From: Streptomyces sp. 378 | GTDB taxonomy: Bacteria; Actinomycetota; Actinomycetes; Streptomycetales; Streptomycetaceae | DNA: 64,000 nucleotides | Assembly (NCBI RefSeq): GCF_030124145.1 | Contig: NZ_JASKMS010000027.1 | Coordinates: forward strand, 56,097 to 120,096 | Reading direction: 5' to 3' | Shown: positions 34,147 through 43,072 of the stretch, piece by piece | Position numbering within the stretch: the stretch's first letter is position 1 | How the letters are laid out: the number at the start of each line of letters is the position of its first letter | The notes under the pieces: generated by a model | The model's input: the letters and a program-made list of their open reading frames with translations, nothing else | Database searches by the model: none | What the model was told of the DNA's origin: nothing | Position numbers and translations under genes: made by a program

Positions 34147-35663
34147 CGCGTCCGCGCGCTGAGGAATGGGCCGTTATCGGCGAGGCGGTCGACCCGATCC
34201 CCGGCGATCCGGATGCAGTCGCCAAGCTGGGGCGGGATCTCCGGAGGACTGCTGAGGCCATCAAGAAGCAGGCGGGCGAGATTAAAGCGCTTGCGTCTGT
34301 CGATGAGTGGAAGAGTAAGACGGCTGAAGAATTCCGTAAGGACGCCGAAGAGGCTGAGGGAAAGCTGCGGAAGGCGTTCAAGCGTTACGACGCCGCTGCT
34401 GACGCCCTCGGCGAGAAGGTGACCGACGGCGGCTGCTCCAGTCAGTACGCCTCGGAACTCCACCGTGCGCAGACCATGGCCGACAAGGCGCTCCGCGACG
34501 CCCGGGTCGCTGACGACGAGCGCAACGCGAGCAGCGCTGCGATCCGTAAACTCCCGAAGGACGCAGGTGACGACGACCCGGACCGCCAAAAACTGGAGAA
34601 GCGTCAGGACGCGGCGAGTTTGGCATTGGAGCGGGCTAAGAAGGATCTCGAGGCAGCCAAAGACGTACGCGATGCTGCAGCGAAGAGGGCGCGGGATGCC
34701 ATTCGATACGCCATCGACAACGATGGTTTGAAGGATGGCGCCTGGGACAAGTTCAAGGACTGGGTCAACGACAATTCCGGATGGATTGAGAAGGTTCTCG
34801 AAATTTCCGGTTGGGTCGCGACCATTTGCGGGACGCTGGCGCTTATGGTGGGGTGGATCCCGATTGTTGGCCAGGTGCTTGCCGGGGTTCTGGGTACCAT
34901 CGCACTTGTGGCCACTCTGGTTTCGCTCGTGGGGCACACCCTTCTGGCACTGGCCGGTAAGGGTAGTTGGTTCGATGTCGCCCTGGACGTCGTGGGTATT
35001 GCGACGTTGGGGATCGGACGCGGGGCTCTCGCCGGAGCCAGGGGCGCATCGGCGGCTGCCAAGAGCTTGGGTCGATCCGCGAGTGCGAGAGCACTCCGGG
35101 AGGGCATCAAGGCGAAGCCGGGTTCCGCCGCGTACAAAAAGGCCGTCAACAAAGCTTGGAAGAAGGCTAATCAAGAAAGCGGTGGAGCCTTGCGCGGAAA
35201 GGCCGCTGTGGAGGCGATCGCCAAGGCGCCGAAGGGCTGGTTCCCCGGCGCCCAGCGGATGGCGGATGCCTTCAACCCGAAGCTGATCTTGAAGGATTCA
35301 GTAGACAGCTTCAAGGCGGTCAAGGACCTGAGCCCCAGCAACCTTCGACAACTTCGGCAGGCTGATACCTGGACCGGCGTCCGGCCAGGGTTGAATGATC
35401 CCGGTGTCACGAGTCTGCAGAGGAGCCTCGATCAGATGTCCGACGGTCTGCGGGCCGACAGTGCGGTGAAGGCCGCAACCGACGTTTTCGAGACCCAAAC
35501 CCGCATCTGGGCCGGCTCCACTGCTGTCGCGTCGACCACCGACCTGCTCGACAAGGGAGACATCACCGGGAGCATCGGTGATCTTGTCGGGATACAAGGA
35601 CTGGACGACGGGGTTTGGTCGGCGACCGGGATCAAGGACGCCACGACAACGGGTGACGGATGA
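34143..35663 (+). CDS. Putative T7SS substrate with hydrophobic core (506 aa, module A)
   Basis: The N-terminus (PIPGDPDAVAKLGRDLRRTAEAI, residues 18-40) and the following helical ~170 residues match the pattern of the putative T7SS secretion-signal domain at the start of many actinobacterial toxins. After a coiled-coil-like region comes a long hydrophobic stretch (~220-272), then KGSWFDVALDVVG and a basic/Ala-rich C-terminal half with no known toxin motif. The module B protein at 41723 has the same layout. It may be a membrane-inserting effector or a structural substrate. Coupled by GTGA to the WXG100-like gene. Confidence 0.75.
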   Translation: MTRPRAEEWAVIGEAVDPIPGDPDAVAKLGRDLRRTAEAIKKQAGEIKALASVDEWKSKTAEEFRKDAEEAEGKLRKAFKRYDAAADALGEKVTDGGCSSQYASELHRAQTMADKALRDARVADDERNASSAAIRKLPKDAGDDDPDRQKLEKRQDAASLALERAKKDLEAAKDVRDAAAKRARDAIRYAIDNDGLKDGAWDKFKDWVNDNSGWIEKVLEISGWVATICGTLALMVGWIPIVGQVLAGVLGTIALVATLVSLVGHTLLALAGKGSWFDVALDVVGIATLGIGRGALAGARGASAAAKSLGRSASARALREGIKAKPGSAAYKKAVNKAWKKANQESGGALRGKAAVEAIAKAPKGWFPGAQRMADAFNPKLILKDSVDSFKAVKDLSPSNLRQLRQADTWTGVRPGLNDPGVTSLQRSLDQMSDGLRADSAVKAATDVFETQTRIWAGSTAVASTTDLLDKGDITGSIGDLVGIQGLDDGVWSATGIKDATTTGDG

Positions 35664-35675
35664 TCAGGGCGAGTC

Positions 35676-37031
35676 ATGGCTGAACAGACAGGGCAGAGTA
35701 CGCCGCTACGGCGGGCGATCGAGCCGGTTGTGCGCCCTGCGGGGATGCCGCCCCACCATGCCCATGTCGTGCGCAGAGCTCGGCTCTACGCGGAAGGGCG
35801 CACCCTGGTGGTGCGTGACGGCCGGTTGCGGGAGCGCCGGTATGGGGTCGGAGGTGATGGCATCCGGCACGCGGTCTTCATCCCGCCGGGCGACCTCTGG
35901 GAGACCGTGCAGAAGCGACCCATGGAACGTTGGGGCGTTCTGGCCTTCAAGAGTGAGGCCGAGCGGGAAGTCCTGCGTGTGCCGCTCGCGGCCTGGTTGC
36001 CCGAGGCCGGGGTCGTCGGGGCCATGGACCTGAGACCGTCGACGTGCCTGGACCGGACTGGACTCAGGGACCTTGTCGCGACTCTTGGAATTCCACTGGA
36101 AGAGGGACTGCAGCCAGCTGACGGAGTCGAGGTACGGGAAAACAGTCGGGGACCCCGACCGGACCGTGCTGTCCATGGCGACCTGCCCCGGTGGCACAGC
36201 TGGGCAAGAGGGCTCGGCATGTTCGGTTGGTTCGTGGCTGCTGTAATCGCTTTCGCCGCTGATCTGGTCTGGGCCATGCCTGTTGCTGCCTGCGCCCTCC
36301 TCCTGATTCCCGCGTCGGATGGCCTCGTGCGCATCACGGCGTGGTGGCGGAACACGAGAAGCGACTCGTTCGGCGGAGCCCTGACGTTCAGGCCTTCACC
36401 GGCAGCCGGAGCGACGCGACGGTTTCTGCGAACGGCTTCCATTCGGGTACTTCCAGACGACGTGGTCTTGACCAACACAGTGGGAGAAGAACGCTGGCTC
36501 GGGAGGGCCGGTACGCACGGAGTGGCGAGGTTGGTGCGACTTGTCGCTCCCACGACGGGGGAACCGCTGGCTGTCGCGTTTCTGGACGGCAAGGGCGAGA
36601 CGCGGGCACTGCTGCCGTGGAAGCACTGGTTCGCGGGACAGCAGGGGCACGATCGCTGGGCTGAGCTGCAAGCGGCACTGGCAGTTGCCGTTGAGGACGA
36701 GAAGTTCCGGCAGACCAGGAGCGCCGACGTCTGGTGGCAGGGACACGTCCTCAGCGCGGATGTCCGCAAGATGTCACCGATGGAAGCCAAGGAAGCCAGG
36801 AAAGAGGCCGATTGGCACCATTCTGTCATCGGTAGGAATGAACTCCTCACGCTTTCGCTCTTCAGCGCTGTGCTGTTGGCCGGACTCTTCAGTGACGAAC
36901 TGCCGGCGTTTCTCGCGGGTTTGTTGTCTGCTCTGACCATCGCCGCGGCTCTGGTTCCCGCCGGGACGAGTGCCCTTGTCAGCCGCTTCTCGGGCGACAA
37001 GGTGATCGAGAAGGTAGAGGACAACGCATGA
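35676..37031 (+). CDS. Membrane protein of T7SS module A
   Basis: The 451-residue protein has a soluble N-terminal ~190 residues, then two close transmembrane helices (MFGWFVAAVIAFAADLVWAMP and VAACALLLIPASDGLV). A cytoplasmic or exposed beta-rich middle follows (PDDVVLTNTVGEERWLGRAG), then a C-terminal helical pair (LLTLSLFSAVLLAGLFSDELPAFLAGLLSALTIAAAL). Nothing recognisable as EccB/D/E. Translation is coupled at both sides: it follows the substrate gene by 12 bp and its stop overlaps the next ATG. It could be the immunity or accessory membrane part of the module. Confidence 0.7.
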   Translation: MAEQTGQSTPLRRAIEPVVRPAGMPPHHAHVVRRARLYAEGRTLVVRDGRLRERRYGVGGDGIRHAVFIPPGDLWETVQKRPMERWGVLAFKSEAEREVLRVPLAAWLPEAGVVGAMDLRPSTCLDRTGLRDLVATLGIPLEEGLQPADGVEVRENSRGPRPDRAVHGDLPRWHSWARGLGMFGWFVAAVIAFAADLVWAMPVAACALLLIPASDGLVRITAWWRNTRSDSFGGALTFRPSPAAGATRRFLRTASIRVLPDDVVLTNTVGEERWLGRAGTHGVARLVRLVAPTTGEPLAVAFLDGKGETRALLPWKHWFAGQQGHDRWAELQAALAVAVEDEKFRQTRSADVWWQGHVLSADVRKMSPMEAKEARKEADWHHSVIGRNELLTLSLFSAVLLAGLFSDELPAFLAGLLSALTIAAALVPAGTSALVSRFSGDKVIEKVEDNA

Positions 37032-37702
37032 GATCAGCCGACGACATCGGAGCCACCATGACCTTGCCTGAAGGCAGTGGCAACATCGCACCGCCGACTG
37101 ACTACCGGCTCCTTCTGCCGGAGGGATGGTTCCGGGTGGACATCGATCCAGAGCGCCGTGAGCGCTCGGTCGACGTACTGGTCAACCGCCAATTCGAGGG
37201 GGTTGATAATGCTCCTCACCTCAAGAGGCAGTTGCGGGAAAGCCTTCTGGCGCAGGCAGCCGCGGCCTTCCGGGACGGTGGCATCGAGCTGTACCTGAGC
37301 CTGCAGAAGGCCGCTGCTTTCACCATCCCGGCTTCTCTGCTCGTCACCTTCATGCCGCCTACCGGCGGAGGCCAGCTGCATGTGCAGGACATCGCTACCC
37401 GCCTCTCCTCTGACCCAGAGCTGGAAGTGTCAGTGGTCGAACTGTCGTCGGGACACGCTGTGCGCACCCGCAGGTCGACAGGGCAGCCTGACCGCCCGGC
37501 TCCGCCAGGTATGCCGGGTGGTCCTGACGAGACTCTTCCCTCAGTCACGCTCGACTATCAACTGCCCGTCCCCAGAGCCGACGCATGTCTACTGCTGACC
37601 TTCTCCACCCCCTTGGTGCAGATCGCGGACGCGATGGTCGAGCTCTTCGACGCGGTAGCGGCCTCTCTGGTCTGGGTGGGCGGTGGCACCGATCATGGGT
37701 GA
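37028..37702 (+). CDS. ~200-aa module protein, Mog1/PsbP-like candidate
   Basis: The 224-residue protein belongs to a local family also seen at 40681, 56793, in truncated form at 38857 and perhaps at 37695. Shared features are an N-terminal LPEGWFRVDIDPERR, a central beta region ending near ASLLVTFMPP, and a C-terminal DACLLLTFSTPLVQIADAMVELFDAVAASLVWV. The layout recalls the Mog1/PsbP-like fold of mycobacterial LpqN proteins, but there is no signal peptide, so a cytoplasmic chaperone-like role for module substrates is my guess. ATGA overlap with the gene before. Confidence 0.68.
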   Translation: MRSADDIGATMTLPEGSGNIAPPTDYRLLLPEGWFRVDIDPERRERSVDVLVNRQFEGVDNAPHLKRQLRESLLAQAAAAFRDGGIELYLSLQKAAAFTIPASLLVTFMPPTGGGQLHVQDIATRLSSDPELEVSVVELSSGHAVRTRRSTGQPDRPAPPGMPGGPDETLPSVTLDYQLPVPRADACLLLTFSTPLVQIADAMVELFDAVAASLVWVGGGTDHG

Positions 37703-38288
37703 GATGAGTGCATGCGGCATCGTCGTTCCGACCGACTGGGTGCCGCTCCCGCTTGAGCCGTCGGACGATGTCAAGGATTGGGCCAAGAGAACCGCGGCGG
37801 AGCTGCGTGACCGCAGTAAGGCTGCGGGCTATGAACTGGACAAACGGACGTTGAGGAAGGAGCTGCGGGCCCGTGCCGATGACAGTCGCAGCCGAGATCC
37901 TTTCTATGCGTTCGCCTTCTTTCCTGACGGCTTCGACACCGCGCTGGCGGTCCTGGAAGTCGATCTGATTCACCCTGATGAAACAGTTCCCAGTATCACG
38001 TTGGAGTGGCTGGCGAAGACCTTCAGCGCCGACGACTTCGGCCCCTCGCAGATTTCGCATACAGATCTTCCGGTCGGCAGTGCCGTACGCATTCGTCAGG
38101 ACTTCGCTGCTGACTCGGCCTCACGTGTCGAGCCCGGAGTCCTGATGGAAACATTGACGTACGGGATCCTCCCGGATGGGGCCGAGAGCGCCGTCATGCT
38201 GTTGGTGTCGTGGACAGTGCCCGGTATCACGGAAGAAATGGAAGCTGCAGCGGACAGCATCGCGCAGACGGTAACGGTGGACTTCTGA
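37695..38288 (+). CDS. Divergent ~200-aa module protein
   Basis: The 197-residue predicted cytoplasmic protein begins MGEMSACGIVVPTDWVPLPL and ends in MLLVSWTVPGITEEMEAAADSIAQTVTVDF, paralleling the local ~200-aa family: an N-terminal W after P, terminal beta strands and an amphipathic helix. The ATG at 37695 overlaps the upstream stop. ATG at 37704 with GGTGAG before it is an equally good start. It closes module A. Confidence 0.65.
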   Translation: MGEMSACGIVVPTDWVPLPLEPSDDVKDWAKRTAAELRDRSKAAGYELDKRTLRKELRARADDSRSRDPFYAFAFFPDGFDTALAVLEVDLIHPDETVPSITLEWLAKTFSADDFGPSQISHTDLPVGSAVRIRQDFAADSASRVEPGVLMETLTYGILPDGAESAVMLLVSWTVPGITEEMEAAADSIAQTVTVDF

Positions 38289-38506
38289 AGCTCCACTCCG
38301 GGGTCCCCACCGGACGAGACGGTTGATGAGGTCCGGGTTGCCGCCTGGTCGGCTCGACCTGCCAGGCGGCGTCCTGACTCCGCTCGTTGCTCGTCGGTGC
38401 AGGGGCGGGGGAACCACTGGGTCGGGTCGGCCTCGAGCTTGAGAAGATCATGATCAGACCTCTCGAAACAGTGAGCAATGGTCAAAGCCTGCGGATCAAT
38501 AGCTGT

Positions 38507-38830
38507 TCACATTGCCTCGTGGTGCAGGTGGATGAGCCCTTCGATGGAGCCCAGGCGAGCCCGCGAGGCGGGGTCCGGGGCTCGGGTGGTGGTGAGCAAC
38601 AGCACCTGGGCCGCCGGGCGTTGTGGAGCATAGAGGTCGCCTTCCCCGTCGTCGCCAGGGGTCGGGTTGGGCTGGATCTTGGTCCGCCCGTTGGGGATGC
38701 TGGCGAGGTGGTAGACGCCCCGGTAGTCGCTGTCGCGCTCGGTGAAAACCAGTCCGAGGTGGTCTCTGACGCGTCGGACCAGGTCGTCGGCGGTGTCGGT
38801 GCTGGTGCCGTAGGTGTGGCGGTCGGTCAT
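38507..38830 (-). CDS. Hypothetical protein, 107 aa
   Basis: The product begins MTDRHTYGTSTDTADDLVRRVRDHLGL and has alternating strand-like segments (VFTERDSDYRGVYHLASI, AAQVLLLTTTRAPD, IEGLIHLHHE). The composition fits a real alpha/beta cytoplasmic protein. No family was recognised and the ribosome-binding site is weak. It sits between modules A and B. The 38289-38506 interval beside it shows no gene I can support. Confidence 0.55.
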   Translation of the reverse strand: MTDRHTYGTSTDTADDLVRRVRDHLGLVFTERDSDYRGVYHLASIPNGRTKIQPNPTPGDDGEGDLYAPQRPAAQVLLLTTTRAPDPASRARLGSIEGLIHLHHEAM

Positions 38831-38856
38831 GGTGCACCAGACCCTATGCCGCGACG

Positions 38857-39213
38857 GTGGCGGGACGCTCGACGAGTTGGCCGCGTTCGAAGCGGGCTCC
38901 GGCGCGGACGAGGGCGACGAGGTGGACTGCCCTGATTCCGCTGGTCGATACCCCCGCCGACCCGGAGAAGTACGCGGCGTGGCTTGAGCTGCGAGAGCCT
39001 GAGGGCCCAGGACGGCGGCAGGTGTCGGTGGTGGATCTCCCTGCGGGTGCCGGGGTGCGCGTCCTCGGCGCCATCACGCTCGACGTCCATGTCTTGATGC
39101 CCGGCGCCGTCGGCAACCTGACGCTCTCCTTTTCCGCTCCGCTTACCGGGATGTCCGGTCCGATGGGGCGCTTGTGTGATGCGATCACGGGTTCCCTGCG
39201 GTGGGTGGAGTGA
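38857..39213 (+). pseudogene. Truncated copy of the ~200-aa module protein
   Basis: From about residue 25 onward the translation (TALIPLVDTPADPEKYAAWLEL, GAVGNLTLSFSAPLTG, MGRLCDAITGSLRWVE) matches the C-terminal half of the 37028/40681/56793 family. The Arg/Thr-rich beginning (WPRSKRAPARTRATRW) has no counterpart in them, and the GWxxxxI N-terminus is missing. This looks like a 5'-deleted gene left by recombination between module copies. Confidence 0.6.
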
Positions 39214-39243
39214 CGAGGAGCCGTCGGCGCGGGAGGACTGCAG

Positions 39244-39813
39244 ATGCAGAGGCAAGGTGACGGAATGGGTGTCGACCGTCGCTCGGGAATGCGCGACGGT
39301 TTCGGGATCGCTGGAGTGATCCTCTGCCTGGTGATCGGTACGGGCGTGGTCCTGCTGCTCATGGGCCTGTGGAAACGGTTCGCCCGCGTAACCATCCCGA
39401 CGCTCGTAGAACTGCCCGCAGGCTCATGGGCGCTCGGTGCAGTCCTCGGCGTGATCACCGTTCTCGGTGTGATCGGAGGAGTGCGCTGTGCCTCTGGGGT
39501 CTCCGGCAGGACCGCGCTGGCGCACGGGCTGCGGACGGCGGGAGCGGCAGCATGTTGGGCTGCGGCCTTCGGGCCGTTCTTCTATCTGCTGAGCGGCCTT
39601 CGCGCCAGGAACTGCCACTCGGCGAGCTGCGCCTACATTCCGGGAACGGGCATCGCGTTTCTCGCGTACGTCGTTTGTGGGGGCTTGGTGGGCTGGCTCC
39701 TGTATCGCTGGAACAGGGCACGGACCGAGGAACGGAGGGCTCAGGAGCGGGAGAGGGCGCGGAGGCTTCGGAAGAAGGGCAAGGGGAAGAGCCGGGCGGC
39801 ACGGGGGCGTTAG
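39244..39813 (+). CDS. Four-helix membrane protein
   Basis: The 189-residue protein has four hydrophobic segments (GVILCLVIGTGVVLLLMG, WALGAVLGVITVLGVIGG, AACWAAAFGPFFYLLSGL, GIAFLAYVVCGGLVGWLLY) and an Arg/Lys-rich cytoplasmic tail (RTEERRAQERERARRLRKKG). GGGAGG precedes the ATG by 7 bases. It may belong to the T7SS island as an accessory membrane component. No family was recognised. Confidence 0.65.
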   Translation: MQRQGDGMGVDRRSGMRDGFGIAGVILCLVIGTGVVLLLMGLWKRFARVTIPTLVELPAGSWALGAVLGVITVLGVIGGVRCASGVSGRTALAHGLRTAGAAACWAAAFGPFFYLLSGLRARNCHSASCAYIPGTGIAFLAYVVCGGLVGWLLYRWNRARTEERRAQERERARRLRKKGKGKSRAARGR

Positions 39814-39994
39814 GACTGCGCCGGCGTCTGAGGAGGACATGGTTGTCCGAGTGCAGCAGCGCTGGGTGAGCGACAGCCAGCGCGTACCCCAACCTTGCGG
39901 TGAGTGAGGCCAGTTCCTCCGCCCATGCTCCACGTGCTCTCGCGAATGCCGCTCAACGATGCTCGCCGCTTGAATCCGCCCCGGGTGGCGCCGG

Positions 39995-40636
39995 TCAATG
40001 AGCCGTCCCGGGGAGCCGGAGCGTCCGCGCGAAGTCGTCCAGTGCCTCCATTGCCGCGGCGATCACTTCCGGATCGTCGTGGTGCCCGCGGAGGCACACG
40101 TCAGGGATGCCAGGCGGTGTGTGCCAGTGATAGGTCACCGAGGTCATCATGATGGTGCTGTCCGCCGGGTATGAGCGGGTTACCCGGACGCCGTCCTCGC
40201 CCAGATACGGGGAGGCGAACGCAATGCTGCCGGTGCGCTGCTGCCACTCGGGGATGTCCGGGTTCGGCACGGTCGGCGCGCTGAACCCCTCACAGGAGGC
40301 TGCGTCAGGGGCTTCGCAGTGGATGCGGGTGGCGTGCATCACCAAGGGCATATAGGTGAGCGGAACGGGGTGGTAGATGAACGCCTCGTCGGCCTGGAGC
40401 TTGTCCCTCAGGATGACAAGCGTCTGCTCGTAGAAGGTCTTGTGGAAGCGGCGGAGCTTACGGGTGAGTTCGATGTTGTGAATGGCGGCCAAGCCGATCA
40501 GGTGCTGGTTCAGCCATTCCTTGAAGGTCCGTCTGTCGATCTGGAGATGAAGATAGCCCCAAAGGAACGGGTCGGCATCCGTGTCGATGTGGAGCGGAGC
40601 GCCGAGGTCGGTGCTCCAGAGGGTCCCGTCTGGCAT
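39995..40636 (-). CDS. Hypothetical protein at the end of module B
   Basis: The 213-residue predicted soluble protein has a His/Trp-rich N-terminal half (LWGYLHLQIDRRTFKEWLNQHLIG), a helical middle (RKLRRFHKTFYEQTLVILRD) and a beta-rich C-terminus (VTRSYPADSTIMMTSVTYHW). It is the last gene of the minus-strand module, 44 bp after the ~200-aa family gene. Position suggests an immunity or adaptor protein, without sequence proof. Confidence 0.6.
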   Translation of the reverse strand: MPDGTLWSTDLGAPLHIDTDADPFLWGYLHLQIDRRTFKEWLNQHLIGLAAIHNIELTRKLRRFHKTFYEQTLVILRDKLQADEAFIYHPVPLTYMPLVMHATRIHCEAPDAASCEGFSAPTVPNPDIPEWQQRTGSIAFASPYLGEDGVRVTRSYPADSTIMMTSVTYHWHTPPGIPDVCLRGHHDDPEVIAAAMEALDDFARTLRLPGTAH

Positions 40637-40680
40637 GAGTGGTCTCTTTCGTCGGTGCGCGGGCAGTAAGGGGGAGGTCC

Positions 40681-41313
40681 TCAGGAGTAGCTCCAGCGGA
40701 AGGTGCTCATGACGGCGTCGAACAGCTCCACGAGGGTGTCGTAGAAGGCGGAATCCGAGCCGGGCGCGATCAGGGCGCTGAAGGAGAAGGTGAGGTACCG
40801 GTCAGGCGTGCTCTCCGGGATCGGCACGAAGTACTCGACCCGGCGGTGAGCGACGTCGACGCCCTGGGCCGGGTCAGGGGGTACATCTCGCTCCGAGCGC
40901 AGGGCTGCGGTGCCGTCGAGCTCTCGCACCTCGGCTCCGCGGGTCTCGGAGGCGAGCGTGGCCAGGACCGCTTCTGGACCGCTGTTGGGCCTGACCCGTG
41001 GAACCTCGATCGGCTCGGAGGCCACGATCGAGACGGGCAGCGCGACGCCGTGGAGGCGTTCGGTGGGGAGGTAGAGGGTCATTCCTCTCTTGGCACTGGC
41101 CCGGCGGACGACCTTCTTCATCTCCTGGGTGAGCTTCAGCCGGGCCTTCGGAATGTCGTCCTTGGGAAAACCGACGGGCAGTTGCCTGACGGCCTTGCGG
41201 ACGATGCGGTCCATCGCCTCCTGAGTACCGGAGTGCAGCGGAATCACGTCCCAGCCGGGCGGCGGCACCAGGTTGAAGCCATCAGGGGCCCGGCGGTGCT
41301 CAACGCTGGTCAT
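40681..41313 (-). CDS. ~200-aa module protein (module B copy)
   Basis: The 210-residue paralogue of the module A protein at 37028 has VPPPGWDVIPLHSG at the start, PVSIVASEPIEVP in the middle and YLTFSFSALIAPGSDSAFYDTLVELFDAVMSTFRWSYS at the end. The helical second quarter (IPKARLKLTQEMKKVVRRASAKRG) is better developed here. The start at 41313 lies inside the 3' end of the preceding membrane-protein gene (14-bp overlap), so it is translationally coupled. Confidence 0.68.
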   Translation of the reverse strand: MTSVEHRRAPDGFNLVPPPGWDVIPLHSGTQEAMDRIVRKAVRQLPVGFPKDDIPKARLKLTQEMKKVVRRASAKRGMTLYLPTERLHGVALPVSIVASEPIEVPRVRPNSGPEAVLATLASETRGAEVRELDGTAALRSERDVPPDPAQGVDVAHRRVEYFVPIPESTPDRYLTFSFSALIAPGSDSAFYDTLVELFDAVMSTFRWSYS

Positions 41314-41713
41314 TGCGCCCCCGCGTCACTTCCACGGCATAGGCAACGCCTACGAAGAGAGCCCACGCCGGGGCGGCGATCATGCCCGGCCAGAAGCCGA
41401 AGAACAACGAGGGCAGGAAGAAGCCGCCGCCCATGGCCAGATCTCGGGTGAGGTAGGGCGGCCGGCCCGCATAACGGGGGTACTTCGCGAACACCCAGAC
41501 GTAGTGCAGGAGGCAGCCGACGATCCCGGCCTCATAGACATAAAGCACTTCATGCATCAGGGACTTCGGCACCAGGATCATAATCCCCAATACCGGGAGG
41601 AATAGGGGCATTCCGATGATCAGTGTCAGCCGGAGCCGCCTGTTGGGGCCGGTGCCGAGCCCGGTGCGGGCGGCTTCGGCCTCGACAATGCGTTGCGCCG
41701 AGTTCAGGTCCAT
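41300..41713 (-). CDS. Membrane protein of module B
   Basis: The 137-residue protein has four hydrophobic segments (LTLIIGMPLFLPVLGIMILV, VYEAGIVGCLLHYVWVF, GGFFLPSLFFGFWPGMIAA, WALFVGVAYAVEV). The ATG at 41713 is preferred over 41719 because GAGG has proper spacing only to the former. It takes the position held by the larger membrane protein in module A but is not an obvious homologue. Confidence 0.68.
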   Translation of the reverse strand: MDLNSAQRIVEAEAARTGLGTGPNRRLRLTLIIGMPLFLPVLGIMILVPKSLMHEVLYVYEAGIVGCLLHYVWVFAKYPRYAGRPPYLTRDLAMGGGFFLPSLFFGFWPGMIAAPAWALFVGVAYAVEVTRGRNDQR

Positions 41714-41722
41714 GCTCATTCC

Positions 41723-43072
41723 TCACCAGTGGGTGTCGGGCGCGGGCTTCAGCGTGTTGTCCTTCCAGTCCGAGTACGCCGTGTTGTACGGCTTCTCGCC
41801 GCTTCCGAACTTTTCGTCGGTCAAGCTTGTCAGGTCGCTTTTGCCCAGCGCTTTGTCGGTGACGTCCATCCCCATGCCGGTCCAGGCGATGCCGAGGCCC
41901 ACCTGATAGGACTTGTACGCCTTGTCCGCGGCGGCCCCTGCGGCCTCCGGGAAGGCAGCTTTGTTCGCCTGCAGCATCTTCGCCATGCCGGCCATCTCCT
42001 TGTCGCCGAGGTGCACCAGCGTCGACAACGGGCTCACCCTGAGCGGTCCCTTGGCGACCAGGCCGACGTTCTGGGAGATGGACTTGCGCATCGCGTTACG
42101 GGCCGCTCCGAGGGCCTGACGCCCTGCTCCTTGCGGCATTTTGGTCATCGTCCGGCCCGTTTCGTCCAGGATGCCCTTGACGCCCCTGAGCCCTCGGCTC
42201 AGGCCGGCGGTCCGGGCGGCCTGGGCGGCACCCACGGTGGCCTTGGCGCCTCTGGCGAGCTTCGAGGCGGCCCCGATGCCACCCACGACGAGCAGCCCAC
42301 CCACGACGTCGAAGATGACATCCGTCCAGGTGGCGTCGCCGGATGCCACCAACAGGAGTCTGAGCCCGATCGTGAGCGCCGCGATGCCTATGACGAGAAG
42401 GTTCAAGCCGGGGATGGCGAGTGCCAGAAAACCTGCAACCGTCGCGACCCAGCCGAGAACATCGATGAACGCCTTGATCAGGTCGGCATTGTCATGGACC
42501 CAGCCCTTGATGTCGTCCCACGGCGAGTCCTCGATCACGTCGTCGATCTCGGCGCGGATCTTCCCGGCATGGTGGTCGGCGCGGGTGTCCCGGTTTCCGG
42601 TGATCTCGTTCAGCCGGCTTCGGTACGACTGGAGGGGGTCGTGGTCGGTGCCGCTGACAGAGGGCCGGGGGGTGTCCTTGTCGGCGGAGGCGGCTTCCTT
42701 CTTCTTCTCCGCCTCGATCTCGCCCTGCTTCTCCTTCGCCTGGCGCAGGACCTTGTCGGCGTCCGACTGGAAGTCCTCCAGCTCGTTCGACCACGTGGTC
42801 AGATGGCCGTGTACACGTTCGTACCGGTCGGCCACCTCCCGCATGTGCTTCTCCAGCGTGCCGGACTCCTCGCGCAGGCGCTTGACGTACTTGCCCTTGA
42901 GGGTGTCCTCGTTGCTGATCGCCTTGAGGTTCTTGGCCTGTTCCCGGAGTTTCTTGGCGACCGAGACCATGTGCTTGACCTCGGCGCGGATCTCCTCCGG
43001 GTCGCCGGGCACCGGGTCGGAGTCGCAGAGCGGCTGCCAGTCGACCGGACGGCGCTTGGATGTCGGTGTCAC
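41723..43072 (-). CDS. Putative T7SS substrate with hydrophobic core (449 aa, module B)
   Basis: This is the counterpart of the 506-aa module A protein. It has an N-terminal signal-like PVPGDPEEIRAEVKHMVSVAKKL (residues 20-42), a helical region to ~175, a hydrophobic core (~200-245), TWTDVIFDVVGGLLVVGG and an Ala/Gly/Lys-rich C-terminal part ending PAPDTHW. No catalytic toxin motif is visible. The GTG start overlaps the WXG100-like stop (GTGA), so both are translated together, as in module A. Confidence 0.75.
   Translation of the reverse strand: MTPTSKRRPVDWQPLCDSDPVPGDPEEIRAEVKHMVSVAKKLREQAKNLKAISNEDTLKGKYVKRLREESGTLEKHMREVADRYERVHGHLTTWSNELEDFQSDADKVLRQAKEKQGEIEAEKKKEAASADKDTPRPSVSGTDHDPLQSYRSRLNEITGNRDTRADHHAGKIRAEIDDVIEDSPWDDIKGWVHDNADLIKAFIDVLGWVATVAGFLALAIPGLNLLVIGIAALTIGLRLLLVASGDATWTDVIFDVVGGLLVVGGIGAASKLARGAKATVGAAQAARTAGLSRGLRGVKGILDETGRTMTKMPQGAGRQALGAARNAMRKSISQNVGLVAKGPLRVSPLSTLVHLGDKEMAGMAKMLQANKAAFPEAAGAAADKAYKSYQVGLGIAWTGMGMDVTDKALGKSDLTSLTDEKFGSGEKPYNTAYSDWKDNTLKPAPDTHW

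Noticed and set aside
34143..35663. A polymorphic-toxin C-terminal nuclease in the 506-aa protein
   Set aside because: No HxxH, HNH, DxDxT or similar motif could be found in the C-terminal half.
38289..38506. A possible transposase or other gene fragment between modules A and B
   Set aside because: Minus-strand peptides there (for example DPTQWFPRPC) are short and match no family I can name.
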